Source: CAZJNX01 sp964547415
GTDB taxonomy: Bacteria; Pseudomonadota; Alphaproteobacteria; Rhizobiales; Amorphaceae
Reading direction: 5' to 3'
NCBI GenBank assembly: GCA_964547415.1
Contig: CAZJNX010000195.1
Location: 1 to 8,938, forward strand
DNA: 8,938 nt
Shown in pieces: positions 1 through 6,063 of this stretch. The notes beneath the pieces are model-generated. The model saw only the letters and a program-made list of their open reading frames with translations, had not been told where the DNA came from and made no database searches. Each line of letters begins with the position of its first letter. Position 1 is the stretch's first letter. Made by a program: the position numbers and the translations under genes.

Positions 1-1089
1 ATCACCGTGGAGGCGGGCGTCATCCTGGAGCGCATCCACGCCGCCGCGCGGGAGGCGGGGCGGCTCTTCCCCCTCACCCTCGCCTCGGAGGGCTCGTGCC
101 GGATCGGCGGCAACATCTCCACCAACGCGGGCGGCACCGGCGTCCTCGCCTACGGCAACACGCGGGACCTGGTGCTCGGCCTCCAGGTGGTGCTCGGCAC
201 GGGCGAGATCTGGCAGGGCCTGCGCAAGCTGCGCAAGGACAACACGGGCTACGACCTCAAGCACCTGTTCATCGGCTCGGAGGGCACCCTCGGCATCGTC
301 ACGGCCGCGACGCTGAAGCTCTTCCCCCTTCCCGCCGCCGAGGACGTGGCGATGGCCGCGGTGGACGACCCGGCCGCCGCCCTCGACCTCCTCGCCCGCT
401 TCCGCGCCGCGGCCAGCGGCACCGTCACCGCCTTCGAGCTCATACCGCGCATCGGGATCGCCTTCGTCACCACCCACATGGCCGGCGCACGGGACCCGTT
501 CGCCGACGCACACCCCTGGTACGTCCTCGTGGAGACGGCCTCGGGCCGCGCCGACGGGAGCGCCCGGGAGGCGATGGAGGCCGTCCTCGCCGAGGCTATC
601 GAGGCGGGGGGCGTGCGCGACGCGGTGATCGCGGAAAGCCTCGACCAGCGCGCGGCCCTGTGGAAGCTGCGCCACGACATGTCGGAGGTCCAGCGCTTCG
701 AGGGCGGCTCCATCAAGCACGACGTCGCCGTGCCGGTGGCGGACGTGCCGGCCTTCATCGCCGAGGCCTCGGCGGCGGTGACCGTCCTCGTGCCCGGCTG
801 CCGGCCCGTGCCGTTCGGCCACCTCGGGGACGGCAACATCCACTTCAACGTCACCCAGCCGGAGGGTGCGGACAAGGCGGCCTTCCTCGCGGGCTGGGAC
901 GCCATGAACGAGGCCGTCCACGCCGTCGTGCGCCGCTACGGTGGCTCCATCGCCGCCGAGCACGGCATCGGCCGCCTGAAACGCAAGCTCGTCCCGACGG
1001 TCCGGAGCGAGCTCGACCTGCGCCTCATGCGGCAGCTCAAGACGGTCTTCGACCCGGCCGGCATCCTGTCCCCGGGCCGCATCGTCTGA
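1..1089 (+). CDS. FAD-linked oxidase, D-2-hydroxyglutarate dehydrogenase type (5' end missing)
   Basis: This is the C-terminal 362 residues of a flavoprotein that oxidises a D-2-hydroxyacid. It belongs to the FAD-binding type 4 / FAD-oxidase C family, which also holds glycolate oxidase GlcD and D-lactate dehydrogenase. The frame is open from base 1, so the start lies upstream. Visible parts are the end of the FAD domain (GGNISTNAGG near residue 37, then LRKDNTGYDLKHLFIGSEGTLG at about 77-98) and the substrate domain with SIKHDVAVP, GHLGDGNIHFN and AEHGIG. His274, His281 and Glu320 of the visible part are the expected metal/substrate ligands of this family. The RKDNTGYDLK and KHDV blocks resemble D-2-hydroxyglutarate dehydrogenase more than GlcD. 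The C-terminus (DPAGILSPGRIV) is complete. The family is certain; the exact substrate is inferred, with D-lactate the main alternative. Confidence 0.9.
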   Translation: MTVEAGVILERIHAAAREAGRLFPLTLASEGSCRIGGNISTNAGGTGVLAYGNTRDLVLGLQVVLGTGEIWQGLRKLRKDNTGYDLKHLFIGSEGTLGIVTAATLKLFPLPAAEDVAMAAVDDPAAALDLLARFRAAASGTVTAFELIPRIGIAFVTTHMAGARDPFADAHPWYVLVETASGRADGSAREAMEAVLAEAIEAGGVRDAVIAESLDQRAALWKLRHDMSEVQRFEGGSIKHDVAVPVADVPAFIAEASAAVTVLVPGCRPVPFGHLGDGNIHFNVTQPEGADKAAFLAGWDAMNEAVHAVVRRYGGSIAAEHGIGRLKRKLVPTVRSELDLRLMRQLKTVFDPAGILSPGRIV

Positions 1090-1099
1090 CGCCGCGGCC

Positions 1100-1196
1100 C
1101 GCTTGTCCCCGCGGCGGGGCGGGGAAAGCGCACCCGCCGGCCCCCGGAGGCCCCGGTGAAGCGCCCGTCTCCGCCACCGCCCGGCGGGGACAAGCG
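1100..1196. repeat. 13-bp perfect inverted repeat after the dehydrogenase gene
   Basis: CGCTTGTCCCCGC at 1100-1112 is matched exactly by its reverse complement at 1184-1196, with 71 bp between the arms. The left arm begins 10 bp after the dehydrogenase stop. No run of T follows the right arm, so this is not a classical intrinsic terminator. It could form a long-range RNA stem at the 3' end of the dehydrogenase transcript or in a luxI leader. The arms are seen directly; any role is inferred. Confidence 0.4.
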
Positions 1197-1239
1197 TCCG
1201 TAATTTCCAAGTAAATCCCGCCATCTTTTTCCCCGATAC

Positions 1240-1269
1240 GATCCGCACTGCACAACAGCAGTGGGGATC
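1240..1269. promoter_or_regulatory. Dyad overlapping the luxI leader, candidate regulator site or hairpin
   Basis: Two 12-bp arms, GATCCGCACTGC (1240-1251) and GCAGTGGGGATC (1258-1269), are inverted copies with one mismatch (1245/1264), around the spacer ACAACA. The inner core CACTGC-N6-GCAGTG is perfect and 18 bp long, close to the size of a lux box, but it does not match the Vibrio or TraR box consensus. The element ends 4 bp before the synthase ATG and includes the GGGGA that is the best ribosome-binding site. A weak -10-like TACGAT (1237-1242) overlaps its left edge. It could be an operator for the nearby LuxR protein or an RNA hairpin hiding the ribosome-binding site. The symmetry is seen; the role is inferred. 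Confidence 0.5.
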
Positions 1270-1273
1270 CCGG

Positions 1274-1918
1274 ATGTATTTCATCGCGGAAGGCGCCGAG
1301 GCCGACCGTCATCAAGAGCTCATGCGGCAGATGTTCGCCCTGCGCGCCCGCGTCTTCGGCGAGCGGCTCGGCTGGGTGGACGTCGCGGGCGCGGAGGAGC
1401 GTGACCGCTACGACGACCTGTCGCCCGTCTACCTCCTCCACACCGACGCGGCGGCGCGGCACCTTTACGCCGCCGCCCGCTTCCTGCCGACCACGGGCCC
1501 CACCCTCCTGTCCGACGTCTTCGCCGACACCGTGCCGGACGCCGCCCTCCTCGCCTCCCCCTTCGTGTGGGAGTGCACGCGGCTGTGCCTCGACGACGGG
1601 AAGATTCGCGCCCACGGCCGCCACGGCGAGCGCCTCGACGTGCTGAGGGCGATGCTGATCGCGGGGGTGGAGTTCGGCGTCGCGGCCGGGGCCGAGGCCT
1701 TCCTCGCCAACTTCGACGACGTGCGCCTGAGGACCTGGCGGCGCGCGGGCGCCCGCATCGACGTGATCGGCACGGCGCCCGGCTTCGGCCACGGCCCCGT
1801 CCACCTCGGTCTCATGGAGGTGAGCGCGGCCGCTCTCGACGATCTTTCCGCGCGCCTTTGCCGTCCGCTGCCCGTCCTGGCGCCGGCGCCGGACGCGGGC
1901 GCCCTCGCGGCGGCCTGA
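1274..1918 (+). CDS. Acyl-homoserine-lactone synthase (LuxI family)
   Basis: This enzyme makes an N-acyl-homoserine lactone signal from S-adenosylmethionine and an acyl carrier (acyl-ACP, or CoA in some members) in the cytoplasm. The 214-residue length is normal. The conserved LuxI residues are present in order: Arg24, Phe28 and Trp34 in LRARVFGERLGW, the acidic pair Asp44/Asp47 in ERDRYDD, Arg69 in AARFLPTTGP, Phe83, and Glu100/Arg103 in WECTRLCL. The ATG at 1274 gives the canonical N-terminal spacing (Arg24, Trp34) and has GGGGA 5 nt upstream, inside the dyad at 1240-1269. A LuxR-type gene converges on it from the other strand, which supports a complete quorum-sensing pair. The C-terminal 20 residues are Ala/Pro-rich and not conserved. 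Which acyl chain is used cannot be read from the sequence. Confidence 0.96.
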   Translation: MYFIAEGAEADRHQELMRQMFALRARVFGERLGWVDVAGAEERDRYDDLSPVYLLHTDAAARHLYAAARFLPTTGPTLLSDVFADTVPDAALLASPFVWECTRLCLDDGKIRAHGRHGERLDVLRAMLIAGVEFGVAAGAEAFLANFDDVRLRTWRRAGARIDVIGTAPGFGHGPVHLGLMEVSAAALDDLSARLCRPLPVLAPAPDAGALAAA

Positions 1919-1928
1919 GGAGGCGGCG

Positions 1929-2090
1929 GTGCCCGTCGATCCCGCCGCCGCGCTCTTCCTCGCCCGCTGCGCGCTGCCCGTCCTCCTCGCCTACTCGTCC
2001 TCGCTGGCGAGAAGGGCGAGCCGCTCCGCCTTCACCACGGCCTGGGCCCTCGTGCCGCACTCGAGCTTCAGGCGCGCCGACTTCAGGTAG
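1929..2090 (+). CDS. Possible small ORF coupled to the AHL synthase gene, antisense to the luxR 3' end
   Basis: A GTG at 1929 lies 5 nt after a perfect Shine-Dalgarno, AGGAGG (1918-1923), whose first base is the last base of the synthase stop codon. The 53-codon frame reads MPVDPAAALFLARCALPVLL and continues to a TAG at 2088. Its N-terminal 22 residues are hydrophobic, followed by an Arg/Ser-rich tail, so a short membrane-associated peptide is conceivable. Its last 100 bp overlap the regulator's 3' end on the opposite strand. I recognise no family. It may be a real coupled peptide, the relic of a longer gene that once followed luxI, or a chance frame in GC-rich DNA. The ribosome-binding site and its position are the only positive evidence. 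Confidence 0.3.
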   Translation: MPVDPAAALFLARCALPVLLAYSSSLARRASRSAFTTAWALVPHSSFRRADFR

Positions 2091-2911
2091 GTGCGCACCG
2101 TGTGCTCCGACAGGCCGGTGATGATGGCGATGTCGGGCACTTCCTTGCCCTCGCCGATCCACGCCAGCACCTCCCGCTCCCGCGGGGACAGGCGCGGCGG
2201 CGGCGGCGCGTCGCCGAAGACCTCGTGGACGGCGCGGGCGTGGACCACGCTCCCGAGCGCGAGCAGCGGCTCGAGCACGGCGGCGCGCCAGGCGGCGAAC
2301 GCCTCGCCCTCCCGTTCGGTGGAGACCGACAGGATCGCCCGCCGCCCGTGCCGGTTCACGAGCGGCACGAGCAGGCCGTTGGCCCCGACGCCGTGGGCAC
2401 GCGCGTCGGCGAAGAAGGCCGCGCGAGCCGGGTCGGCGCCCTCGAGCGCCGACCAGTCGAACGGACGGGAGCGGCGAAACCCCTCGATCAGAACCGGGTC
2501 CACCTTCCAGTACTCCATGAAGAGGTACCGGGCGATCCAAGCGGCCGGGTAGGTCGTGCGCACGTAAGGGTCCCTGTGGGGCTCCTGCCCCCGCCGCGCG
2601 GCGATGTAGGACACGTGCCGCGCCGGCAGCCCGTCACGGATCGCCCGGACGGCGGCCTCCACGCTCGCCGCCTCGGCGACGGCGCCCATCAGGGCCTCGA
2701 GCCGTCCGCCCGAGACGGCCGCCGCCCCGTCCGGCCCGGCGCCCGCCGACCGGCCGGCCGCGTCCGCGTGCCCGGGCTCTCCCGGCGTCGCCCCCGGTCC
2801 GGCGGCCGCTCCGGCCGCCCGCACCGCTTTCCGGGCCGTGGCGCCGTCGCCGGCCGCCCGCCCCTGTCCGCCCTCGTCCATCGCCGCTGCCCTGGACGGC
2901 GGGCGCGGCAC
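1991..2911 (-). CDS. LuxR-family AHL-responsive transcriptional regulator
   Basis: This is a quorum-sensing receptor and transcription factor that binds the lactone and then DNA. With the GTG at 2911 it is 306 residues; an ATG at 2881, with AGGG about 9 nt upstream, gives 296 and is an equally good start. Residues 1-70 are Ala/Gly/Pro-rich and unlike the family. The autoinducer-binding domain runs from about 71 to 225 and shows Trp125, Tyr129, Asp138-Pro139, Trp153 and Gly179, with the spacing of the ligand-pocket residues of TraR (W57, Y61, D70, W85, G113). The LuxR helix-turn-helix (241-300) has LSPREREVLAW with Glu245, Leu249 and Gly255, then ITGLSEHTVRTYLKSARLKL. Most LuxR proteins have about 235-250 residues, so the extra length is the N-terminal extension. 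The gene converges on the synthase with 72 bp between stop codons. Confidence 0.94.
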   Translation of the reverse strand: MPRPPSRAAAMDEGGQGRAAGDGATARKAVRAAGAAAGPGATPGEPGHADAAGRSAGAGPDGAAAVSGGRLEALMGAVAEAASVEAAVRAIRDGLPARHVSYIAARRGQEPHRDPYVRTTYPAAWIARYLFMEYWKVDPVLIEGFRRSRPFDWSALEGADPARAAFFADARAHGVGANGLLVPLVNRHGRRAILSVSTEREGEAFAAWRAAVLEPLLALGSVVHARAVHEVFGDAPPPPRLSPREREVLAWIGEGKEVPDIAIITGLSEHTVRTYLKSARLKLECGTRAQAVVKAERLALLASEDE

Positions 2912-3067
2912 CCCGCGCGCGCCCCGACCTGATCAATCTACCTTCGCTTGTGGAAAAGATCGACCACCCGCGCCCCGCCCTCCCCGATCCGTGGGTATCG
3001 CGGTTCAGCAGTCCCTCCCTTAACGTTCGGCTTGCACGCAACGCCGCTCAACGCCCGGTGAAACGTC

Positions 3068-3307
3068 ATGACGGACAGCGACCTTTCGACCATCGACGCC
3101 ATCATCGACATCGTCGGCGCGCCCCATCCCCGCTGCGGCCTCGAGGTGGGCGACGCCACCTACATGCTGGAGGCCACGTTCGGGGAGATGGCGCCGGTGA
3201 TCGCCATCGTCCGGGCGCACCAGGCGGCCATCGCCGACGAGGAGGCGGACATCCAGTTCTGGGTGAAGGTCTACCTCGCCCTCGAGGGCGAGCGGCGCCG
3301 CCACTGA
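3068..3307 (+). CDS. Small acidic hypothetical protein (79 aa)
   Basis: A complete ORF starts at ATG 3068 with GGTGA 6 nt upstream. The 79-residue product is acidic, has no signal peptide, membrane span or Cys pair, and contains two likely helices (around MLEATFGEMAPVIAIVRAHQ, then an acidic stretch and FWVKVYLALEGE). It ends with four basic residues, RRRH. I do not recognise a family. It is divergent from the luxR-type gene (156 bp from the GTG start) and lies upstream of the aminotransferase in the same direction. The ribosome-binding site and protein-like composition argue for a real gene. It might share the regulator's intergenic control region, but nothing visible proves that. Confidence 0.6.
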   Translation: MTDSDLSTIDAIIDIVGAPHPRCGLEVGDATYMLEATFGEMAPVIAIVRAHQAAIADEEADIQFWVKVYLALEGERRRH

Positions 3308-3308
3308 A

Positions 3309-3416
3309 CGGTCGGCGGCGACCGCGGGGGCGCTTGCCGCGGCCCGCCCGCGGCTGGCAGAACGGTCGGAGAAGACCGTGACATGCCCCGCCGGGTCGCC
3401 GGCCCGCCTTGGGGCA
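3309..3416 (+). promoter_or_regulatory. Tandem stem-loops in the leader of the aminotransferase gene
   Basis: Four hairpins fill the gap between the 79-aa ORF and the aminotransferase ribosome-binding site. H1 is CGGTCG-gcgg-CGACCG (3309-3324). H2 is GCCGCGG-cccgc-CCGCGGC (3336-3354). H3 is ACGGTC-ggagaa-GACCGT (3362-3379). H4 has an outer stem TGCCCC/GGGGCA (3384-3389 with 3411-3416) enclosing GCCGG-gtcg-CCGGC (3390-3403). H1 and H3 lie on a 10-bp direct repeat, GAACGGTCGG (3306-3315 and 3360-3369). No T run follows any of them, so intrinsic termination is unlikely. It could be a cis-acting leader RNA or a 3'-end stabiliser for the upstream ORF. The stems are seen; chance pairing is common at this GC content. 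Confidence 0.4.
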
Positions 3417-3437
3417 AGCCGCCGCCGGAGGACGCCC

Positions 3438-4583
3438 TTGGCCAGCCATCCCGCCGACCGGATCGCCGTCCCGCCCGGTCCGCGCTTCACGACCCTCGTC
3501 GCCGGCCTGCCGGCGTCCGTGCCCTTCGTCGGCCCCGAAACCCAGGAGCGCAGCCGCGGCGCGGCCTTCCGCGCCCGCCTCGGCGCCAACGAGAGCGCCT
3601 TCGGCCCCTCCCCCGCCGCGCTCCGGGCGATGGCGGAGGCGGCGGCGGGCGCCTGGCGTTACGGCGACCCGGAGAACCACGACCTGAAGGCGGCGATCGC
3701 CGCCCGCCACGGGGTCGGACAGGACCAGGTGGTGGTCGGCGAGGGGATCGACGGTCTCCTCGGCCTCCTCGTGCGCCTCCTGGTGGAGCCGGGAACGTCC
3801 GTCGTCACCTCCGACGGCGCCTACCCCACCTTCGTCTTCCACGCGGCGGGCTACGGCGCCCGCCTCACCCGCGTCCCCTACCGGGACGACCGGGAGGACC
3901 TCGAGGCGCTCCTCGCCGCCGCACGACGCACCGACGCGGCCCTCGTCTACTTCTCCAACCCGGACAACCCGATGGGCACCCGCTGGACGGCCGCCGAGAT
4001 CGAGGCCCTCCTCGACCGCCTGCCGGCCGGGACCGTCCTGTGCATCGACGAGGCCTACGCCGAGTTCGCCCCGGAGGGCACGCTCCCCGCCCTCGACCCG
4101 GACGACGCCCGCCTCGTGCGCATGCGCACCTTCTCCAAGGCCCACGGGATGGCGGGGGCGCGGATCGCCTACGCCATCGCCGCCCCTCCGCTCGCCCGGG
4201 CGTTCGACAAGGTCCGCAACCACTTCGGCGTCAACCGCATCGCCCAGGCCGGCGCCCTCGCCGCCCTCGAGGACGCCGCCCACGTCGCCGACGTCGTCCG
4301 CCGCACGGCGGCCGCGAAGGACGAGATCGCGAGGATCGCCCACGACAACGGCCTCGCGCCGCTCGCGAGCGCCACCAACTTCGTCGCCATCGACTGCGGA
4401 CGGGACGGCGACTTTGCCCGCCGCACCCTCGCCGCCCTGGTGCGGCGGGGCGTCTTCGTGCGGATGCCGGCCGTTTCACCCCTCGACCGGTGCATCCGCG
4501 TCACCGCGGGCCCGCCCGAGGCGCTCGCCGTGTTCGCCGAGGCCCTGCCGGAAGCCCTCGCGGAGGCCGACGCGCCGCGCTGA
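3438..4583 (+). CDS. Pyridoxal-phosphate aminotransferase, HisC-like (fold type I)
   Basis: This cytoplasmic PLP enzyme resembles histidinol-phosphate aminotransferase and would move an amino group between an amino acid and a 2-oxoacid or histidinol-phosphate-like substrate. The chosen start is TTG 3438, preceded by GGAGGA (3427-3432) with 5-nt spacing, giving 381 residues. The upstream GTG at 3378 would add 20 Arg/Pro-rich residues and lies in hairpin H3, so it is less likely. Numbering from the TTG, GANESAFGPSP (from about 49) is the usual N-terminal substrate loop, Asn177 is in NPDNPMG, Asp204 and Tyr207 are in IDEAYAEF, Lys234 in TFSKAHGMAGAR forms the Schiff base, Arg242 binds phosphate, and Arg354 in RVTAG binds carboxylate. 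No other his genes lie nearby, so the substrate may be an aromatic or other amino acid. Family certain, substrate not. Confidence 0.92.
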   Translation: MASHPADRIAVPPGPRFTTLVAGLPASVPFVGPETQERSRGAAFRARLGANESAFGPSPAALRAMAEAAAGAWRYGDPENHDLKAAIAARHGVGQDQVVVGEGIDGLLGLLVRLLVEPGTSVVTSDGAYPTFVFHAAGYGARLTRVPYRDDREDLEALLAAARRTDAALVYFSNPDNPMGTRWTAAEIEALLDRLPAGTVLCIDEAYAEFAPEGTLPALDPDDARLVRMRTFSKAHGMAGARIAYAIAAPPLARAFDKVRNHFGVNRIAQAGALAALEDAAHVADVVRRTAAAKDEIARIAHDNGLAPLASATNFVAIDCGRDGDFARRTLAALVRRGVFVRMPAVSPLDRCIRVTAGPPEALAVFAEALPEALAEADAPR

Positions 4584-4607
4584 GGCGCGCGGCCCCGCGA
4601 GCGGCCG

Positions 4608-4949
4608 TCAGGCGCAGGCGATGCAGCGGGCCGCGTGGGGGACGGCCTCGAGCCGGGCAGGGGCAATCGGCTCCCCGCAGTTGACGCAGGTCCCGTAGGT
4701 CCCCTCGTCGATCCGGCGCAGCGCGGCGCGGATCATGCCCATCTCGGCGAGGCCCGCGCTGCCGAGGTCCTCCAGCACCTCGTCGCCTTCCCGCTCCGTC
4801 GCCCGCTCCTCGAAGTCGGCGGCGGCGGGCTCGTCCAGCGCGGTCTCGATCGTCCTCACCCGCCGCTCCAGCTCGGCGAGACGCGCCCTCAGGAGCGCCT
4901 CGAAACGGTCGACGTCGAGCGTCTCCGCGCCTGCGCGGTCCCTCTTCAT
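4608..4949 (-). CDS. Short DksA/TraR-family zinc-finger protein
   Basis: The 113-residue product has a predicted long helical hairpin (about 14-80) followed by a C4 zinc finger with Cys88, Cys91, Cys109 and Cys112 in GTCVNCGEPIAPARLEAVPHAAR and the CIAC end. DksA-type proteins enter the RNA polymerase secondary channel and alter initiation, often with ppGpp. The region between the helices (DEPAAADFEERATEREGDE) is acidic and aligns with the tip, but the exact DxxD pair of E. coli DksA is not seen, so classical DksA activity is not assured. The ATG at 4949 is preceded on its strand by GAGGAAGGAT about 8 nt away. A longer frame to 5087 adds an Arg/Pro-rich stretch typical of non-coding GC-rich DNA. 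It is shorter than E. coli DksA (151 aa). It converges on the aminotransferase (24 bp apart) and is divergent from the DUF2927 gene. Confidence 0.9.
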   Translation of the reverse strand: MKRDRAGAETLDVDRFEALLRARLAELERRVRTIETALDEPAAADFEERATEREGDEVLEDLGSAGLAEMGMIRAALRRIDEGTYGTCVNCGEPIAPARLEAVPHAARCIACA

Positions 4950-5092
4950 CGGCAAGATCCTTCCTCGCGCTCGGGCGCCGCCCGTCGGACGGTCCGGTGG
5001 ACGGCGCGGCTTCGCCCCCGGCCGCCGCGGCAGACTGACACGCCCCCGCCCCCCGTGACAACGGCGCCGCGGCCGCAGGCGCGGCAAGGCAG

Positions 5093-5122
5093 TTGCGGCC
5101 CCGCGGCTTCAGGAGCGATACT
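5093..5122 (+). promoter_or_regulatory. Weak sigma-70-like promoter before the DUF2927 gene
   Basis: TTGCGG (5093-5098) and GATACT (5117-5122) are separated by 18 bp and would start RNA about 20 nt before the ATG at 5150. The match is 3 of 6 at -35 and 4 of 6 at -10. The rest of the 200-bp gap shared with the divergent zinc-finger gene is GC-rich, with no clearer promoter that I can see. Confidence 0.3.
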
Positions 5123-5149
5123 CGCGGCCCACCGCCCACGGGAGCGCCC

Positions 5150-5977
5150 ATGCGCCGGTTCGTGCCCCTTCCCGCGGCCTGCCGCCTCGCGGCCGCCGCG
5201 CTCTTCGCCGCCGCGTTCGCCCTCGCCCCGGCGGGCGGGTCCGTCGCCGCGGCCGGCCCAACCATCGCGGAGATCGTCGACGCCTTCTCGGACGAGGAGC
5301 TGACGGCCGGCTTCATGCGGACCGTCTTCGGCGCGGAGACGTTCCGCCGCGGCGTGCAGGATCCGGACACCACCTCCACGGTGAAGAAGTTCGAGGGGAC
5401 CGTCCACGTCCACATCATCAACCGCTCGAGCGTCGATCGCTCGGAGAGCGTGCGCCGCTTCATCCGCACCTTGAACGGGACCGTGCGCAACCTGTCCATC
5501 CGGGAGACGCGGAACCGGGACCGGGCGAACATGATCGTCTTCCTGGTGGACCGGGCGGACTACCGGCCGACGATCCGGGCCACCATGCCGGAGAACTTCG
5601 ACACGCGCTTCCTCGAGTGGAACGCCTGCTCCGCCGTCACCGGCGGGCGGCGCGACCGGGGGCTGGAGCGGGCGTTCGTCTATCTCGTGGCGAACGAGGG
5701 GCGCTCCGGCTTCCGCCACTGCATGATCGAGGAGATCGCCCAGAGCCTCGGCCCGGTGAACGACGACGCGCGCCTGCCCCACTCGATCTTCAACGACCAG
5801 TCGCGCATCGGCGGCTTCGGCGTCTTCGACTGGTTCATCCTCAACATGCTGTACGACCGGCGGGTGCGAAACGGGATGACAGAGGCGGAAGTCATCCCCG
5901 TCCTGCCCGCCGCGATTCGCGACGCCCGGGCCCGCCTTCCAGGAATTCTTTCCCGCCGTCACCTCCTCACGCGATGA
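5150..5977 (+). CDS. Secreted DUF2927 family protein
   Basis: A 275-residue exported protein of unknown function. It has a signal peptide: basic start MRRF, a hydrophobic Ala-rich core to about residue 29, and likely cleavage after AAA at 35. The mature part matches the DUF2927 pattern, with VHVHIINRS and an NRDRANMIVFLVD strand, then C-x2-EE in CMIEEIAQSLGPVND (from 191), then SIFND and GGFGVFDWFILNMLYD near the end. Cys160 and Cys191 could form a disulfide in the periplasm. The His190...Glu194-Glu195 cluster faintly recalls a metal site, but there is no HExxH, so enzyme activity should not be assumed. The ATG at 5150 has GGGAG 5 nt upstream; the frame extends to a TTG at 5093, but that would bury the signal peptide. 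Confidence 0.88.
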   Translation: MRRFVPLPAACRLAAAALFAAAFALAPAGGSVAAAGPTIAEIVDAFSDEELTAGFMRTVFGAETFRRGVQDPDTTSTVKKFEGTVHVHIINRSSVDRSESVRRFIRTLNGTVRNLSIRETRNRDRANMIVFLVDRADYRPTIRATMPENFDTRFLEWNACSAVTGGRRDRGLERAFVYLVANEGRSGFRHCMIEEIAQSLGPVNDDARLPHSIFNDQSRIGGFGVFDWFILNMLYDRRVRNGMTEAEVIPVLPAAIRDARARLPGILSRRHLLTR

Positions 5978-6046
5978 TCAACACAATGTGATCGCGCGGG
6001 CGCAAGGCGGGATCGGGGCGGAGATCGGCCCGCCGCGGCGCGGCCC

Positions 6047-6063
6047 GAATTAATAATGAATTC
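6047..6063. promoter_or_regulatory. AT-rich quasi-palindrome upstream of the L,D-transpeptidase gene
   Basis: The 17-bp sequence GAATTAATAATGAATTC has 8-bp arms around a central A with a single mismatch. It opens an AT-rich stretch (about 6047-6118) in the 240-bp gap 5978-6217, in marked contrast to the surrounding DNA. It contains TTAA-N7-TTCC, a partial match to the alphaproteobacterial CtrA half-site pair TTAA-N7-TTAA. It probably belongs to a promoter region for the transpeptidase, but it lies 155 bp before the ATG and I can place no confident -35/-10 pair. The rest of the gap holds nothing else I recognise. Confidence 0.35.

Noticed and set aside
1037..1804. Long minus-strand ORF opposite the AHL synthase gene
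   Set aside because: It is antisense to a clear LuxI-family gene and its product is low-complexity Gly/Arg/Ala/Val; a frame kept open by high GC.
3102..4343. 413-codon minus-strand ORF opposite the aminotransferase
   Set aside because: The plus strand has all PLP-enzyme motifs, while this frame is low-complexity Gly/Arg/Asp with no family signature.
4950..5087. N-terminal extension of the DksA-like protein to 5087
   Set aside because: The added residues are Arg/Pro-rich with no family match; ATG 4949 has a good ribosome-binding site.
5093..5149. TTG 5093 as the start of the DUF2927 protein
   Set aside because: It would place 19 polar residues before a good signal peptide; ATG 5150 has GGGAG at 5 nt.
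4946..5962. 338-codon minus-strand ORF opposite the DUF2927 gene
   Set aside because: Shadow of a gene with a signal peptide and conserved motifs; the product shows no domain.
6006..6036. Possible terminator hairpin GGCGGG/CCCGCC after the DUF2927 gene
   Set aside because: The stem needs a bulge and has no T run; GC-rich DNA makes many such pairings.
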